A DNA stretch of 64,000 bases from Pictodentalium vernedei (GCA_031216915.1 CM062289.1:65355741-65419740), one strand, 5' to 3'. Numbered from the stretch's first letter, positions 36,201 to 48,938 are shown. Translations and numbers: made by a program. The notes: generated by a model not told the origin, from the sequence alone.

Positions 36201-37061
36201 ATTATGACACCAACGTTATTTTTAATCCAATTTTAATCTCTCCCTCACCAAAACAAATTACAAAGAGTCTCACAGAACAGATTCACTGAGCTCTTTCTGT
36301 GTTATGATTAAAATAAAAGGAAATTTTAATAAACATTACATAATAAAATAAATAATATTTCAGATCTGTTTGTCTTGATAAAAGAAGTAGAGTTAAAATT
36401 CAAATAAGTTGAAAGCGATTTGAGAGACCATCTCATGGTCAGAAAACCACTCTTCAGCTGTCCTTTACAAGAGAAAATCAAATTTTCTGTATGGTATCAC
36501 ATCAAAGAGTAGCCCACAGATTGGTAGATTTCTTCTTTAGTAAATGCTAAAATCTTGTTATCCTTTCTTTCTTGTCACAAAAAAAAAAATAAAAATAAAT
36601 ATACATGCATATGTGACAAAAAATTCATACAATAAATACTCAGTCTTATGTCCCCTCAAGTCTCAAAATCTTCTGACTTGGTGGGGGGATAGTTGAAATT
36701 TTCCAACAGTGTTCCCGGTCTGTTTTCCAACAGTGTTCCTGAACATGAAACCTAACTCAATATATTTCTTAACTGGTTGAGGGCTGGATTATTTTTGGAG
36801 GTCTGAATTTGTTATTCAAACTGTTTTATTACAAATTATTGGAGAGTGTCCAAAGGCCAATAATTTGTAATAAAACAAATATATATGAACAAATATTAGT
36901 TGTGTTTGACAGATTATGAAACACAGGAAAGGAAAATACTGGATTTTGCTCCGATACCGTGATTTTTTCTGAAAACCCTGATAGGGGCTTCTTGCACTGA
37001 ACCAGTTAAACAAAAATAAATGAAACAGGTCGTCAACAAAAGTAATTCTTTAAAATATTAA
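36201..37061. other. AT-rich stretch with one palindrome
   Basis: No gene seen. 36824-36875 is an inverted repeat with arms built on gttttattacaaattattgg. Confidence 0.45.
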
Positions 37062-37462
37062 TACAGTGGAACCCTGTTAATTGAATAGCGACTTAGCCAA
37101 TGAAAATCCTTAAATTAACAGGAGTATTCAATTAACAGAGATTGTGTCACTTTACTGTATTCTAGAGATAAACTTAGCATGTATTCTATTATATCTAATA
37201 GATAATAGATTAAATGCCTGTATTGGATGTACTGAGACCAAGTAGGTCTATAAACAAAGGAAAACCGAGGAGAGTCAGGGTAATCTCTCGACAGGTTACA
37301 AGATTTTTTATTGAATTAACAGGAGTTTACTCGATAACCTATTTTCAATTAACAGGTCACATTTGTTCTGGAGGTGCAGTAAATGGTTTTGTGTTAGGAA
37401 ATTATATTCAATTAACAGGGTTATTCAGTTAAGAGATATCCAATTAAGTGGGCTCCACTGTA
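37062..37462. mobile_element. pogo-like MITE
   Basis: 401 bp bounded by TA, with ends cagtggaaccctgttaattg and its inverted partner caattaagtgggctccactg (three mismatches). CAGTGGAAC-type ends with a TA duplication fit the pogo/Tigger branch of Tc1/mariner. Several internal 'ttcaattaacag' motifs. No transposase. Confidence 0.7.
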
Positions 37463-38056
37463 ATACCCAAATTTTTTTTTGTACTTGGCTACTTGATTGT
37501 CATAATCATTGGTGGGCTTCGACAACGTCATACATGTTTCTCACGACACTTCCTGTGCAAGATATGCGTGTCCCATGTGAAAAGGCCATGTGAGATAGAA
37601 ATCTATCTCACATGACACATGTGAGCGTCTTATTAGCATATTTAATAAGCGCAAGACTATTCAATCATCGCACATTCTTCTACAAACAAACAACATGGTG
37701 TCATGTTTTGGAAATATTAGCCGACTAACGTTTGTCGAAGAAAACAGAAATAAAAACACAGACCGCAAAACCAAAGGACACTTGACTCTTTTATATTAAT
37801 GTTTGGGTGAACGCCGTAATGAGTGGAGAGAGTTGCACAAAATTCCCAACGAAAAATGCAAATACATTGCAGAATTCATAATATGACGTCATCGGAATGT
37901 GTCAATGTTCATTTTGCTACAAATCTTTCACCCCTGTCTTGTCGGCATTGGAAATTAATTTTGTGGTATATATCTATGTTATATACAGCAAGCCTCGTGT
38001 CTGGCTCAAATATCTTGCCCTTGGGCAAAATTTCCCCATCTCACACCCTCACCATG
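37463..38056. other. Unrecognised stretch with small inverted repeat
   Basis: 37577-37610 contains catgtgagatag-aaat-ctatctcacatg, a near-perfect hairpin. Nothing else recognised. Confidence 0.4.
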
Positions 38057-38302
38057 CCAGAAAATAAGCAGACTGTCATCTGCAAAATGAGGTCCCCAGA
38101 GGGTGAATTTAGTGATGCTACCCTGCACAGCAGGGTAGCATCACTAAATTTACCCTTTGTGAACCTCAATCTGAATCAGGATCTTAAAACTTAACAGAAA
38201 GAAGTACCCAGAGGATAAATTGGTCTACTGTATGAGATAGCATCATCAAATTCACCCTCTTGGAACCTCATTCTGCAAATGTCAGATTACTTATTTTCAG
38301 GC
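38057..38302. mobile_element. Foldback element, 'aggtcccc' family, copy 2
   Basis: Same ends as 33364-33616, with an inner hairpin taccctgcacagcagggta near 38118-38136. Confidence 0.65.
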
Positions 38303-39412
38303 CTGACCCTCACCCATCAGGGATAATAATAATCTACATTACATGTACACTCTATACGAAAAAATTATCCAAAAATCGACCGAGTGTGTTATGTATAATT
38401 ACATAATGTCAGACGTCCACTCACTAATCAGTGCTGATTGGACTGTATTGGGAAAAGATTTGCAAATTAACATATTAATTTCTGTTCACTAAATCATTTT
38501 TTTGTACCTGATACATTTTTGGGGGAATTTTGTATATCAAATAAAATCTTTAAAGGTGAAAATCGGTTCGGTAAATCCCACTATTTTGTGTGATAAATTT
38601 GACCCAAAAAATGAGAATTTCGCCGATCACGTGCAACAGTGTGGCTCTTCCGTCAATTGGATATACATTGCATGAAATATTCTGAAGTCATTGGAGACTA
38701 GCGAACAAACTCAGGGGGGGAATCCAAATCATATATCAGCGAAAATTTTTATTTTAATATGAAAACAAATCGAAAATCTCACGAAATAACAAACAGATTT
38801 TTTCCAATTCCTATATTGAACCGCAGTACAGAGTTCTGGAAATGAAAGATATGGCATTTTTATCTGAATATTTTATTAAATATAGGTTTTAGAAATTTTC
38901 TGACTGAACAATATAATTGCTAATCAGGGACAGTCTCTGAAAGATTTTTCTCGCGAAACATTAATTGGTTATGTCATCCTTCTCACGTGACCGCACTAAA
39001 ACAGCTTTTCATACTCGGTCGTTTCAACACAAACGACGGGGTATTAACAAGTGCGGTTTGTATGCAGTGTACACGTAATGAAAATTTTCCAACTTTTCCG
39101 CAGAGACAAAAAATTGAATAACTCAAAATATTGAGAACACAAAACAGAGTAACTGTAGCTACTCAAACAGAAAGCCACATTCGTTCATTATTTCAGAAAA
39201 CATTTAGAGTCTATTAGATTTATTACATGCCCATGCAGTCTCTCTTATGCAATACGGCTGTGCAATACGGAATTCTGTATTGCACACCAACCTGTTCCAA
39301 CCGGGACTTTTTTTATGCAATGCGACTGCATAAAGTGCATGGTGTTTACCACCGTTGATAGAAAAGAAAATTAGGTCAGTAGGTGCTTGGGTCATGTAAT
39401 AAATACAAAACC
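38303..39412. other. Unrecognised AT-rich stretch
   Basis: No gene or classified repeat. 39215-39400 has repeated 'tgcaatac/gcgac' motifs that could be a small repeat, not classified. Confidence 0.35.
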
Positions 39413-39553
39413 ACATGTATGTTTCAATGAGTCGTTTTGTATTCAATGAGTCAGATGTGCGTAGAAAGAAAACGTCTCGACCTTCGGTCTCGACGTTTTC
39501 TTCCTACACACATCTGACTCATTGAATACAAAACGACTCATTGAAACATACAT
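39413..39553. repeat. Long imperfect palindrome
   Basis: Arms of about 63 bp (39413-39475 and 39489-39553), built on catgtatgtttcaatgagtc and its complement, with two or three mismatches, around a short centre 'ccttcggtc'. Its right arm is the start of the tandem duplication at 39485-40114. Confidence 0.85.
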
Positions 39554-40114
39554 GCAGTTTTGTCTATGTATTTTCTATGAGAAAAAAATTACTGATGACA
39601 ACATTTTCAGAGTTTACTTTGATGTAATGAAAATTTTATATTATACAACATTTTTGGGTTATATCTCTGTCATTCTATGGTCTGTGCCATGCAAGCTTAA
39701 TGAGCAGTTAGTGAAGGCTTCCAGCCCATTTCATGTCCACCCATCAGAAACAAGCTGATTGCCTCCATCCACACAACAGGAATTTTGAGATATGACATTC
39801 GGTCTCGACGTTTTCTTCCTACGCACATCTGACTCATTGAATACAAAACGACTCATTGAAACATACATGTAGTTTTGTCTATGTATTTTCTATGAGAAAA
39901 AAATTACTGATGACAACATTTTCAGAGTTTACTTTGATGTAATGAAAATTTTATATTATACAACATTTTTGGGTTATATCTCTGTCATTCTATGGTCTGT
40001 GCCATGCAAGCTTAATGAGCAGTTAGTGAAGGCTTCCAGCCCATTTCATGTCCACCCATCAGAAACAAGCTGATTGCCTCTATCCACACAACAGGAATTT
40101 TGAGATATGACATT
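39485..40114. repeat. 315-bp tandem duplication
   Basis: 39485-39799 and 39800-40114 are nearly identical (about three differences), starting cggtctcgacgttttcttcc and ending tttgagatatgacatt. The open frame 39522-39758 lies in unit 1 and has no recognisable domain. Confidence 0.9.
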
Positions 40115-41480
40115 TTAGAATCAGCTCTCCGTTTTTGACAAATGCTTTGAAGATACGACATTTAAGAACTACATATGAACATTTTGGACAAAAAAACACA
40201 ATTCACCCAGATCAATTGCTTCTGTTCTTGAACATCTTATGTAATCAGCCCCATAGATTCTGAATTTCTGAAAAAGTATTCCACACAAAAAGGGGAGATA
40301 CAACCTTCTGGAAGCCTACCAACGATACCCTTATAAGATCTTTTATAGAAGGAGGACTAAATAACAGCCCTCTGGCTTATTAATGACCCTCAAATTTGTC
40401 TTGGACTAGTAATAAACCCTTGTGCTGTTATTCATTTCTTTCAGGCTGTTAATAAAACAGTAACGCCCCTCCAAACTTAGGTCATTGTTAAACGTGTGTA
40501 GATTTTGACTTGTTAAAAATAAAACAGATAAAAAGAATATTTTGCAGAATTTAGGTGAAGGTTTTTTATTTTAAAACAAGAATGTTTTTTGATGGTCATT
40601 CAGTGTCAAAGGGTTTTTTAGGTTTCAATGAGTATTTTTTGTTAAGCACTTGTCTGTGGTTTGAAAACAATTTTCTGCGCCCTGTTGTCAGAAACAACCG
40701 GATGAATTACATGTGGTAAGGCGGAACTAAATATTGAAATTAGAGTGAACCGCCTTAAAATGTTGCACTCAGAAATGATGCAATCTCTAAAAATAAACAG
40801 CATTGGGAAAATCCAATGTTTCAATAAACCTTTGAAACATTCTATTGACATCTTGCATTATTGTTGAATATTCCTGATAAAAAAGAGGGTGATTTGATGA
40901 CTTTTGGACCTAAAAAATACAATTTACTTTTTGTGTTTTTTGTAGGGAATTCCCTGAAAAATATGTGCATGTGACAGAGATATTTGAATGCCAAAATTAA
41001 AGTGATGCGATCATATTTTTTTCCGCCTGAACGTTATAATGGTCGCCTATGGGAAAATATTTAGTTCTGTGATACCTATAGGTAATATGTTTTTTGGCTT
41101 CCAAACCAGATTCAGTTATTATTTTGGGGGATTATTTCACATTTAAATATTTATTTGGGGATCACTCACCTTACCAAACCATTTTATTGTTTTGAAAAGT
41201 TACATTTTTGTCACAGTCAGCAATAAAAGCTATATATTTCCAAAACTAAGGCTGTTCTTGCAAGCAAATTCACATCTTGAGCAAATGTATTCCCCAGGAG
41301 CACACTATAACCTCTGGCAGCTGCTAACTAACAGCCTATCTTACCCTATTAACATATTTATTTAAATCATGGTTTCCCCTCATATTACTAGGGGCAGGGA
41401 GGATTCCAAATCTTCCAACCCCCTCCCAAACCACCATTCAAACACAGACAGAAAACCTACACTGCCCTTCTATTCAATAG
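40115..41480. other. Non-coding stretch containing a 106-bp direct repeat
   Basis: No gene seen. 40972-41077 recurs at 44749-44854. The rest is unrecognised AT-rich sequence. Confidence 0.5.
40972..41077 (+). repeat. 106-bp direct repeat, left copy
   Basis: From tgacagagatatttgaatgc to ttctgtgatacc; one difference from 44749-44854, in the same orientation, 3,777 bp away, with the Tc1 element between them. Confidence 0.9.
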
Positions 41481-41682
41481 TATACTCTCCCAAAAAAGAA
41501 AGTGTGCATGCTAAAAAATAACACTAAAAAAAGATATATATCATTTTCATTCATGGAAATTTTATTCAATCACAGATGAATCAATTTGTGATCAACACCA
41601 GAAATTTCATTACGCTACGACGAATACTCTTGGTGCCATGGAGAGTCAAAGACACTTAGGGTCAAACACAAAAGTCACACAC

Positions 41683-42655
41683 TCAATATCTGGTATGACC
41701 TCCATCTGCATCGACTACTGCAGTGCATCTACGCCTCATGGAAGCGAACAAGTTAGCATGGAAGTGTTGTGGGATGTTGTTCCATATTCTTATAAGCTGT
41801 CTTTGGAGTTCCACAAGCGTTGACGGTGCATGGGGAAGCCGGCGTAGCTGACGTTTCATTTCGTCCCATACGTGCTCAATGGGTGAGATATCGGGCGAAT
41901 TTGCAGGCCAGGGAAGAACATCCACTTGTTGTTGCTGCAGATACTGTTGAACAAGCCGAGCTGCGTGGGGTCGGGCATTGTCCTGCTGTAGAATGACGCC
42001 GGGGCCATGACGTTGCAGAAATGGGACAACAACAGGTGTAAGCACTTCATCACGATATCTGGCTGCATTGAGATTGCCATCAATAATGACCAACTCAGTT
42101 CTGTTACAGGCAGTGATGTCACCCCACACCATGAGAGACCCTCCCCCATAACGGTTTCGCACCACGACACATGGATCTACGTAGCTTTCATTTTGACGTC
42201 TTTACACTCTCTGGCGGCCATCTGATGATGAAAGATGGAAACGACATTCATCTGTGAATAAAACACGTCGCCACCAGTGTAAGGGATGTCTGAGATGTTG
42301 TCTACACCACTGCAGTCGAGCACGAAGATGACGTAACGTCAAAATCGAATTGCAGGTCTTCGAGGACGAAAGCCGTATTCTCTCAGCCGGTTGATTACTG
42401 TTTGAGGATGTATCCGTCTCAGGTTAGGGATGTTCCGGTCGTCAGTGCCGTTTGTTGCCGGTTCCAGAGATGGACGACACAGATATTCCGATCTTGTGCA
42501 GGGGTGGTAACTCGGGGTCTCCCAGAGCAGGGTCGGTCTCGAACGTCATCATGTTGTAGATGTCGATGGACTAGCCTGTCTACAGTGTTACGGTGGCAGT
42601 TCAAATGCTGGGCAACCTCTCTGTGTGTTCTGCCAGCCCTGGGTATGATTAGAGC
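41683..42655 (-). pseudogene. Tc1-like transposase (DD34E), broken
   Basis: Minus strand. The DNA-binding part (42604-42419) has NCHRNTVDRLVHR and CSGRPRVTTPAQDR. After a frame break near 42360 comes RHLRARLQWC and the first catalytic block FTDE near 42250. After a stop near 42205 comes the last open part (42165-41683) with LMVWGDI, LQQDNARPHAA and SPDISPIEHVWDEM. The second Asp and the Glu are 34 residues apart, the DD34E spacing of Tc1. It would cut and paste at TA sites. The N-terminus upstream of about 42655 runs into a palindrome and is not readable. Confidence 0.88.
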
Positions 42656-42825
42656 TAAAGTAAGGCCTTCCTATCGTTCACATTCAAACTTGCGCTGCTG
42701 TTAAAACGACTCCACATTAGCAAGCCAAGATTGACAATGAATCAAGGTCTCCTTGCCCTGCTAATGTGGAGTCGTTTTAACAGCAGCGCAAGTTTGAATG
42801 TGAACGATAGGAAGGCCTTACTTTA
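42655..42825. repeat. 67-bp-arm inverted repeat inside the Tc1 element
   Basis: Arms 42655-42722 and 42759-42825 are perfect complements (e.g. gtaaggccttcctatcgttc and its complement) around a ~36-bp loop, at the N-terminal end of the transposase. Confidence 0.9.
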
Positions 42826-43041
42826 GTCTTTAAATACCCAAGGATTCATACTGCTGCATGAATTTTCAGACTCTCCACGTGCAAAACATGCCTTTTCACA
42901 AACGTGCAGCATGTCATTTAATGTTTTTGTGTTCAATATAACTTATTCATGAACAGGTTAACACTCTTTACACCTACAAAATTATTTTTTTGGAGTTTGA
43001 TCAATTTTTGCAATGCACACTTTCTTTTTTGGGCGAGTATA

Positions 43042-44748
43042 TTTAGAAGTTTTACTCTTCTATATTATGCTCTTCAAAATGTTGGAAAACAATTCCTTCA
43101 TTGAAAGAGTGTCCTGGAAAACAAATTTGAGGAGGGGGGTGGGGCTATGGTGGAAAATAACATAATAAAATTACAAATGTGAGTGAATGGCATTTGTGCA
43201 CAGCTACCAATATAGTTGTCTAGTACTAGTGCTGTCATGGTTCCCATGATACAGCATAAATTTACAGTGACAGTTGTGACATATTGCTCTTTCCCTGAAC
43301 CAAGTCCTCCCTCCCACATATATTTAACCCTTCTGCTGATGATAAACATTTGGAGAGACTGTACAGCATGTTTTTAGAGACTGAAGTTAGTATCATACAC
43401 TTTCAGTTTCTTATGATTTACTTTCAGGCTTCAGCACTCATGGTCCACTGAGTTATTTTTCAATTTAACAACCTTGCCCTGGCTCTTCCACTATATTTTT
43501 CATTGTATGCCATTCAGTACTCTCATGTAGACCTCCTACATGTGTGCCTGTAAGCATACCTGTCTGTGTGTCTGTCTCTTCATCAGACATGGTGTTTCTT
43601 TGCTTTTCACGTGCCTGGATCTACATTTTCAATAATTGGCAGCTGACTAACTTTCACGCCCCCACCCCCCCCCCCCCCCACCCCCCACCTCACACAGGTA
43701 TATTAGACATCAAATACCACTATAGTCTTGAAGCAAATGTCTGATTCATCCTCTTTGGAAACATGTTTTGAACAATTTCAATCTTTTTGCCAGAATGGGT
43801 GTCTGTGGGGATTAAAACAAAGGTTTTGAAAGTGCACTTATGGGAACTTGCAGCATAAGCATAGCACAATAGAATCAATATTTGATGGTTTTAGGCATCT
43901 TACCAGTGTTATGAGATACCACAGTAGCAGGTACTGGTCATTCCTTTGGAAAAAACACTGTTTTATGTTTTGTCAGTGCCATACCAATGACTCTATGTGC
44001 CTTTACTGAGAAAACTGAGGCTTTTCCTTTACAAAAATTGCAAAATATTCATCAAATACAATGTGAAATGTCTTCAGAAGCCAGACTGTGATTTAAAAAC
44101 TGATGGGAAAGTTCATATCACAGTAGGTTTGTTTTGGGTCAATATCAATTAAATTATGAATTATATCATAGATTTTGATGAAAAGGGGCACACTGGGGGG
44201 GGGGGGGGGGGGGGTCCTATTCAGGGCAAAATTTTACTACATCAAATGGTAGAATAAAATTTGACATCAGTTGTTAGGATAAACTGGTAGAGTCCTTTCA
44301 TATTGGTGAAATATATAGCTGCATCCCCAATTTTGGAAACAAAATTGACATCCATATTGTTCCATGGGGGTTGGGACACTGTTTTGCTTGCAGTATGGTT
44401 AAATGAGACAGATTTTTCCTAAAAATATTTTGTGCTGATGCAGATTTTAGTTTTATTTTGGGATCAGGGTAGTTTTTTAAAGATAGCTGTAAATTCTCAC
44501 CCTTCTCAGTTAGTTTGTAAAGTAACAGGATACAAAAATCTTTTGGAGGCAATACCAGTTTTCAAGCCCACTTGACAAAGTTTGGACACTTTTCCTTAAA
44601 ATAGCAAATTTTCCATGTTTTTGACTCAGCCAAAGCCAAAAGTTGGATTCTAATGCAGAAATGACTCACTTATCTCCTGGAAGTGGTAAAATGTCTCTAT
44701 ATGACCACCTGTTTTCAGATCAGAAAAAGTTGTCTAAAGGGCTATACT
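43042..44748. other. Non-coding stretch with homopolymer tracts
   Basis: No gene seen. A C-rich tract lies at about 43660-43688 and a G run at about 44195-44213. Confidence 0.4.
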
Positions 44749-44854
44749 TGACAGAGATATTTGAATGCCAAAATTAAAGTGATGCGATCATATTTTTTTC
44801 CGCCTGAACGTTATAATGGTCGCCTATGGGAAAATATTTAGTTCTGGGATACCA
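44749..44854 (+). repeat. 106-bp direct repeat, right copy
   Basis: See 40972-41077; one base differs. Confidence 0.9.
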
Positions 44855-45238
44855 TGTACTATCACTATACTCTCGTCCACTTGAAGACCTGGGGACAAAA
44901 ATTAGTGGATTAATTGAGTGACTTTGTTCTGAATAATGTAATAACTTCCCTTTGGAGAACTTTAAAAATGAAGATTCATAATCTCTTTTCAAAATAACAA
45001 AATAACTTGAACCTTCTTATTTCTATCTTGTACAACAAACATGTAGTTTAATATCTATCCCAAAATAACTTGAACATCTTTTAATTGTGTCTTGCATAAC
45101 ATACAGTTTATGCCACTCACTTGAAAAGGGCATGACATGCCTTTCCAATTAGGAAATTTAGAGAAGAATTTTCGGAGTGTGATGATGCTCTTTTGCCAAG
45201 TCATGATATATGAATCATGATACACATTCCACAGTACA

Positions 45239-45570
45239 ATATGCATTAATGCTTTACCCAACAAATCGGCCACATCTGCTCACATAAACAGTTCTCATCT
45301 AGATATCAGAGAGAGTCATCCTACCAGGTTACAATGAAATCCCTTCATAAATACGACCTGTAGGCTGTGCTAAAGGTTTTTGGGTTTTGGGCCTGCACAG
45401 CCAACACGGTTGACTGATCGTGACCAAAAGGGGACGTTCTCATGTGGAGCGGCATATGCAATTTCGTTATGAGCGGACAAGAACTACAGGGTGTAGCCTG
45501 TGCAAAAGAAAATATGAAAGTGATGGCAATGGCAATAGCTTATCTTGACTTTGTCAAGTTAAGCTAAAAA
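45239..45570 (+). mobile_element. Fragment joining a MITE end and an H6-type end
   Basis: 45244-45275 resembles the start of the TTAA MITEs (tttacccaacaaatcg), then an H6-core piece (atctagatatcag...cataaatacgacctgtagg), and at 45550-45570 the H1/H6-type end tcaagttaagctaaaaat. Confidence 0.5.
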
Positions 45571-45930
45571 TAAAATTCCCACAATAACTCACCTTCTCCA
45601 AAAATGGATAAGGACAAGTCAAGTTTCAGCTAATCAACTGCAAGACTGTACCCAGATCTATGGGCTGAAACTTTTCTTCTCCTGGTTGTGAACATGCCCT
45701 GATGTTTGTTTTCCACTGTTTTTTATCAACACTTGACGCAACACGACTAGAGGACCACACTTGTAACTTAATTTCTTAAATAACTAAAAATTTCAATTTT
45801 CAATGAATCGGTGAACCATTACACCCCTTCTGTTTTTTATAAGTACATTTATCTTGATCATTACACACCTTCTGTTTTTTATATGTACACGTTCATGTAT
45901 CTTGTTATGGGAATATCTAATTTAATTTAA
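45571..45930. other. Unrecognised AT-rich stretch
   Basis: No gene or classified repeat. Confidence 0.35.
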
Positions 45931-46320
45931 GGCCACACAAAGTAGATCTGTTTCTCAGGCCATTATTTGTAAAATTGCATGTGGGCGAGCAGTTTTATAT
46001 TATATTTTTTATTTCTGTAATTATTTCTTTGCCATCAAAAGTTCATGTTCTTGGTTTATATTTTAGGCCTCATAATCTATGGAATAGCAAGAGTGGTGGT
46101 GTATTTCGTCCCTTGAGAACAAGAAGGCTTTGCAATGCTAAAGCATTGCAAAGCCTTCTTGCACTCAAGGGACAAATGTATCAATTTTTTTAACTTGGGT
46201 ATAAACCATTTAGCTCTTATTTATTTTAAAATTTACATTGGTTATAAAAAGAGAGCATGTGGCGGCCAAAAGGACCATGCGGGAGGGCCTGAGAAACAGA
46301 TTTTTATTTGTTTTAGGTCT
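45931..46320. mobile_element. Palindromic MITE, 'ctgtttctcaggcc' family, copy 1
   Basis: Ends agatctgtttctcaggcc (45944-45961) and ggcctgagaaacagat (46286-46301). The centre is a palindrome (46109-46139 and 46142-46174) around aaggctttgcaatgct. An inverted sister copy is at 52248-52653 and a fragment at 48533-48655. Confidence 0.7.
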
Positions 46321-46400
46321 AGCAATGAGTAGGGGTTATAAGCTATGTTTTAATAAATATTACATAAAAATCCTAAGTTTCCACCTAAGTTGTGACTGAT

Positions 46401-47547
46401 GATAAAAATAGGGCTGCATGGTATTACGGGATAGCAGTTGGTACCAGTATTGAAATCGTCACCAGGTAACCGTCCAGCAAAAATGAATACTGGTATACCG
46501 TGAGTAACGGTATAAATTTTTGGGCCCGGTATTATGATTTGAAATTTACGTTTTTCTTGAAATAAAATATATATAATGCACGACAACAGGGAAAATACAT
46601 ATTAAATGCAAGGGATATCATCAATAAAAAAAGACATTTTTGGAGTTGTAGACAGAAGTATTACTTACTGCCCTGGGGAAATGAGTGATTTGAATGTATT
46701 CAATGGAAGGCTAATCCATCCATGTCTGCAAAGTTATTGAACCTATTGTTATGAAAATAAGCCACAAAATTATTAGTCGGTTTACTCGCTTTCAACCAAT
46801 AGAAACTTGGATACAAGTAAATTAGTCTTTGTCAGTTTAACCCTTTACCCAACGAATCGCCCGCATCCACCCACTTAATATGCAAATTCAGCAGTTGAAA
46901 AAATAATATTTTTCAAAAACTTTCAACAAAACCGTTGAAATTTTTTGAAAAATTAAAAAAAATGATATTTAAAATAATAAATTTTGAAATCGTCTGTGTT
47001 GGGTAAAGGGTTAACTCCTGTAAAAACATGGTCAACCTCTCTCGTCTCGATAAGTGTTTAAGTATTGAGCCAGGCTATAGTTACCAACGCTGTGTCAATT
47101 GCGTGTGTGTGACATGATCACCATTCAGTTTCATGACAGTTTGGTGTCAATCACTAGCTGACAATGTTTTCCCAGTGAAACTGCAGTGATGGCTTCACAC
47201 TTCGGTCTGTAATTTGACAAAAATTGTTGCAAATTTCGCAATCTGCGTAATTGGAAACAATTTTTGTCAGATTGTTGACAAGCAACGAATTAATGAACAT
47301 CGAAATTCTTTTATATTCAAAGTAAACTCAACACTCTGAATGTACCAAATTTCATTAGTTGTTTTTCACCTGGGACGGTGGGACTGTGCACATCGCATTT
47401 ATCAAGGGATTACAGAAAAGTAAGGTATTTCTGTTTTATTTTGCTTTCAATCTGAACTATTTCATGGTATACCGGTATACCACGTTATTGTTTTCAATAC
47501 CGTCACCGGTATGCAAATTCAAATACCTGTGCAGCTCTAGGTAAAAA
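46401..47547. mobile_element. hAT-like non-autonomous element, copy 1
   Basis: Body 46409-47539 with ends tagggctgcat and its partner gtgcagctcta, flanked by 8-bp gataaaaa / ggtaaaaa (one mismatch). Internal 'ggtataccg' repeats. An 8-bp duplication plus TAGGGCTGCA-type ends fits hAT. A TTAA MITE lies inside it at 46837-47014. No transposase. Confidence 0.72.
46837..47014. mobile_element. TTAA-flanked MITE, copy 2
   Basis: TTAA, ccctttacccaa ... ttgggtaaaggg, TTAA. The central guanine-rich palindrome is missing, so it is shorter than its relatives. Confidence 0.8.
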
Positions 47548-48410
47548 TAAAATTAATTCAAAGTTCATTAAGGGCAATAACTGTGACAAAAAATACTCCA
47601 AATAACACAAGCATTGAACATGGGGCTAGACATCAACAAGATACATACACAAGCCAAATATAATGTCATTCCACAAAGTATTTTAAAAGTCATTGAGTTT
47701 AGATATAGAATATACCCATAGTAGCTTGGTGTACCAAATGTTCACCATGAGTGGTGAACATTTGGGACACCAAGCTACTTTGGGTATATTTTATTTATAT
47801 CCTGATCATCAGATTATTAAGAGCGCGATTATTTTTTCTCGATTTTGCTGAGCAGCAGCCGTACATACATGCAAATCTGGGGGTTTTTTTTTTTCATTAG
47901 CATCAGTGGGAGAGACTTCCACTGTCAATTTTATCACCGAAACAAAATAGAAAAAAGAAACAGGGTCTTTTTCATTTTAATAACATAATAACATACTATT
48001 TCGAGTTATGGATGCTTTATTAACATGAGACAATGCATGTTTGTTAATTTTTAGTCTTTTATGGGGTAACCTCATTTAAGAACATAATAAATAATTGCCA
48101 CTTTCATTTTACACTTCGCGAGGTGACATGCGATAAATTTAGACAAGTTTGCATTCAGGTCGACGTCACCAAAGGTGAAGGTTGCAGTACCACTGTAGGT
48201 GTAAATTTTAACTATTGAAATCCCATTGCTGGAGTGTTTACCACAGTTGGTGTATAAAGGTAAAATTTTTGTCATAGACTTTTCATATATTGTAGAATAG
48301 GAAACCATGGTATAAAAACTTGTTGGTCACAAACTGCTCGACTAACACACAGACAGAACTACTGACACTGCCATATATGAAGCTGTTTTTTGCAGCTTAA
48401 AATTTGTATG
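47548..48410. mobile_element. HINE-like fragment interrupted by a foldback
   Basis: 47562-47705 and 48310-48405 match two adjacent parts of 50505-50713 (shared 'gctagacatcaa', 'gttggtcaca'). The 47706-48309 sequence between them is absent from the second copy and holds a palindrome at 47711-47788 (arms around agcttggtgtaccaaatgtt). Confidence 0.5.
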
Positions 48411-48938
48411 GAGATGTTAGTTAATAGCATTGACGGGTTTGTGGTATTACATTAGGAAAAAGGTGAAGAGTTAAATTGGGAGAAAACATTTCCCTACTCA
48501 ATTAACCCTTAAAGACTCATGATTAAATTTATAAGGCCACACAAAGTAGATTTTCTGTTTCTCAGGCCATTATTTGTAAAACTGCATGTGGGAGAGCGGT
48601 TTTTTATTTTATTTTTTATTTCTGTAATTATTTCTTTGCCATCAAAAGTTCATTAAGTGGCTGGATGCAGCTAATTCATCAGCTGAGGGTTAACAATTGG
48701 AAAACCAATATCTGGCTAATGTGTACACAAACACTGCTATTCAAATTTTATAATTTTTATAAATTTTGCCTTCACAACATAGTTTTTGAGCCCCCATTAA
48801 GCTATATGTTTGGAGGCAAAAAATTAAATCTTTTGTTATTTAAAAGAAAGGAGACAAATTAGTAAGTGTTGTCTTCCAGTGGTGTTTGGTGAGGCAGGTC
48901 TGTCATTTTAAGCAGGGTGACTGCTCTCAATGGCTCTC
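48411..48938. other. Non-coding stretch with a MITE fragment
   Basis: 48533-48655 is a partial copy of the 45931-46320 MITE (left third). Otherwise unrecognised. Confidence 0.5.

Larger units (their letters stand above)
41481..43041 (-). mobile_element. Tc1-type DNA transposon, inactive
   Basis: 1.56 kb with terminal inverted repeats at 41481-41509 and 43013-43041 (core cccaaaaaagaaagtgtgca; the outer bases ctctcc/gggcgag are slightly diverged) and TA at each edge, as expected for Tc1/mariner. It contains a broken transposase on the minus strand and a 67-bp-arm hairpin at 42655-42825. Confidence 0.9.
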
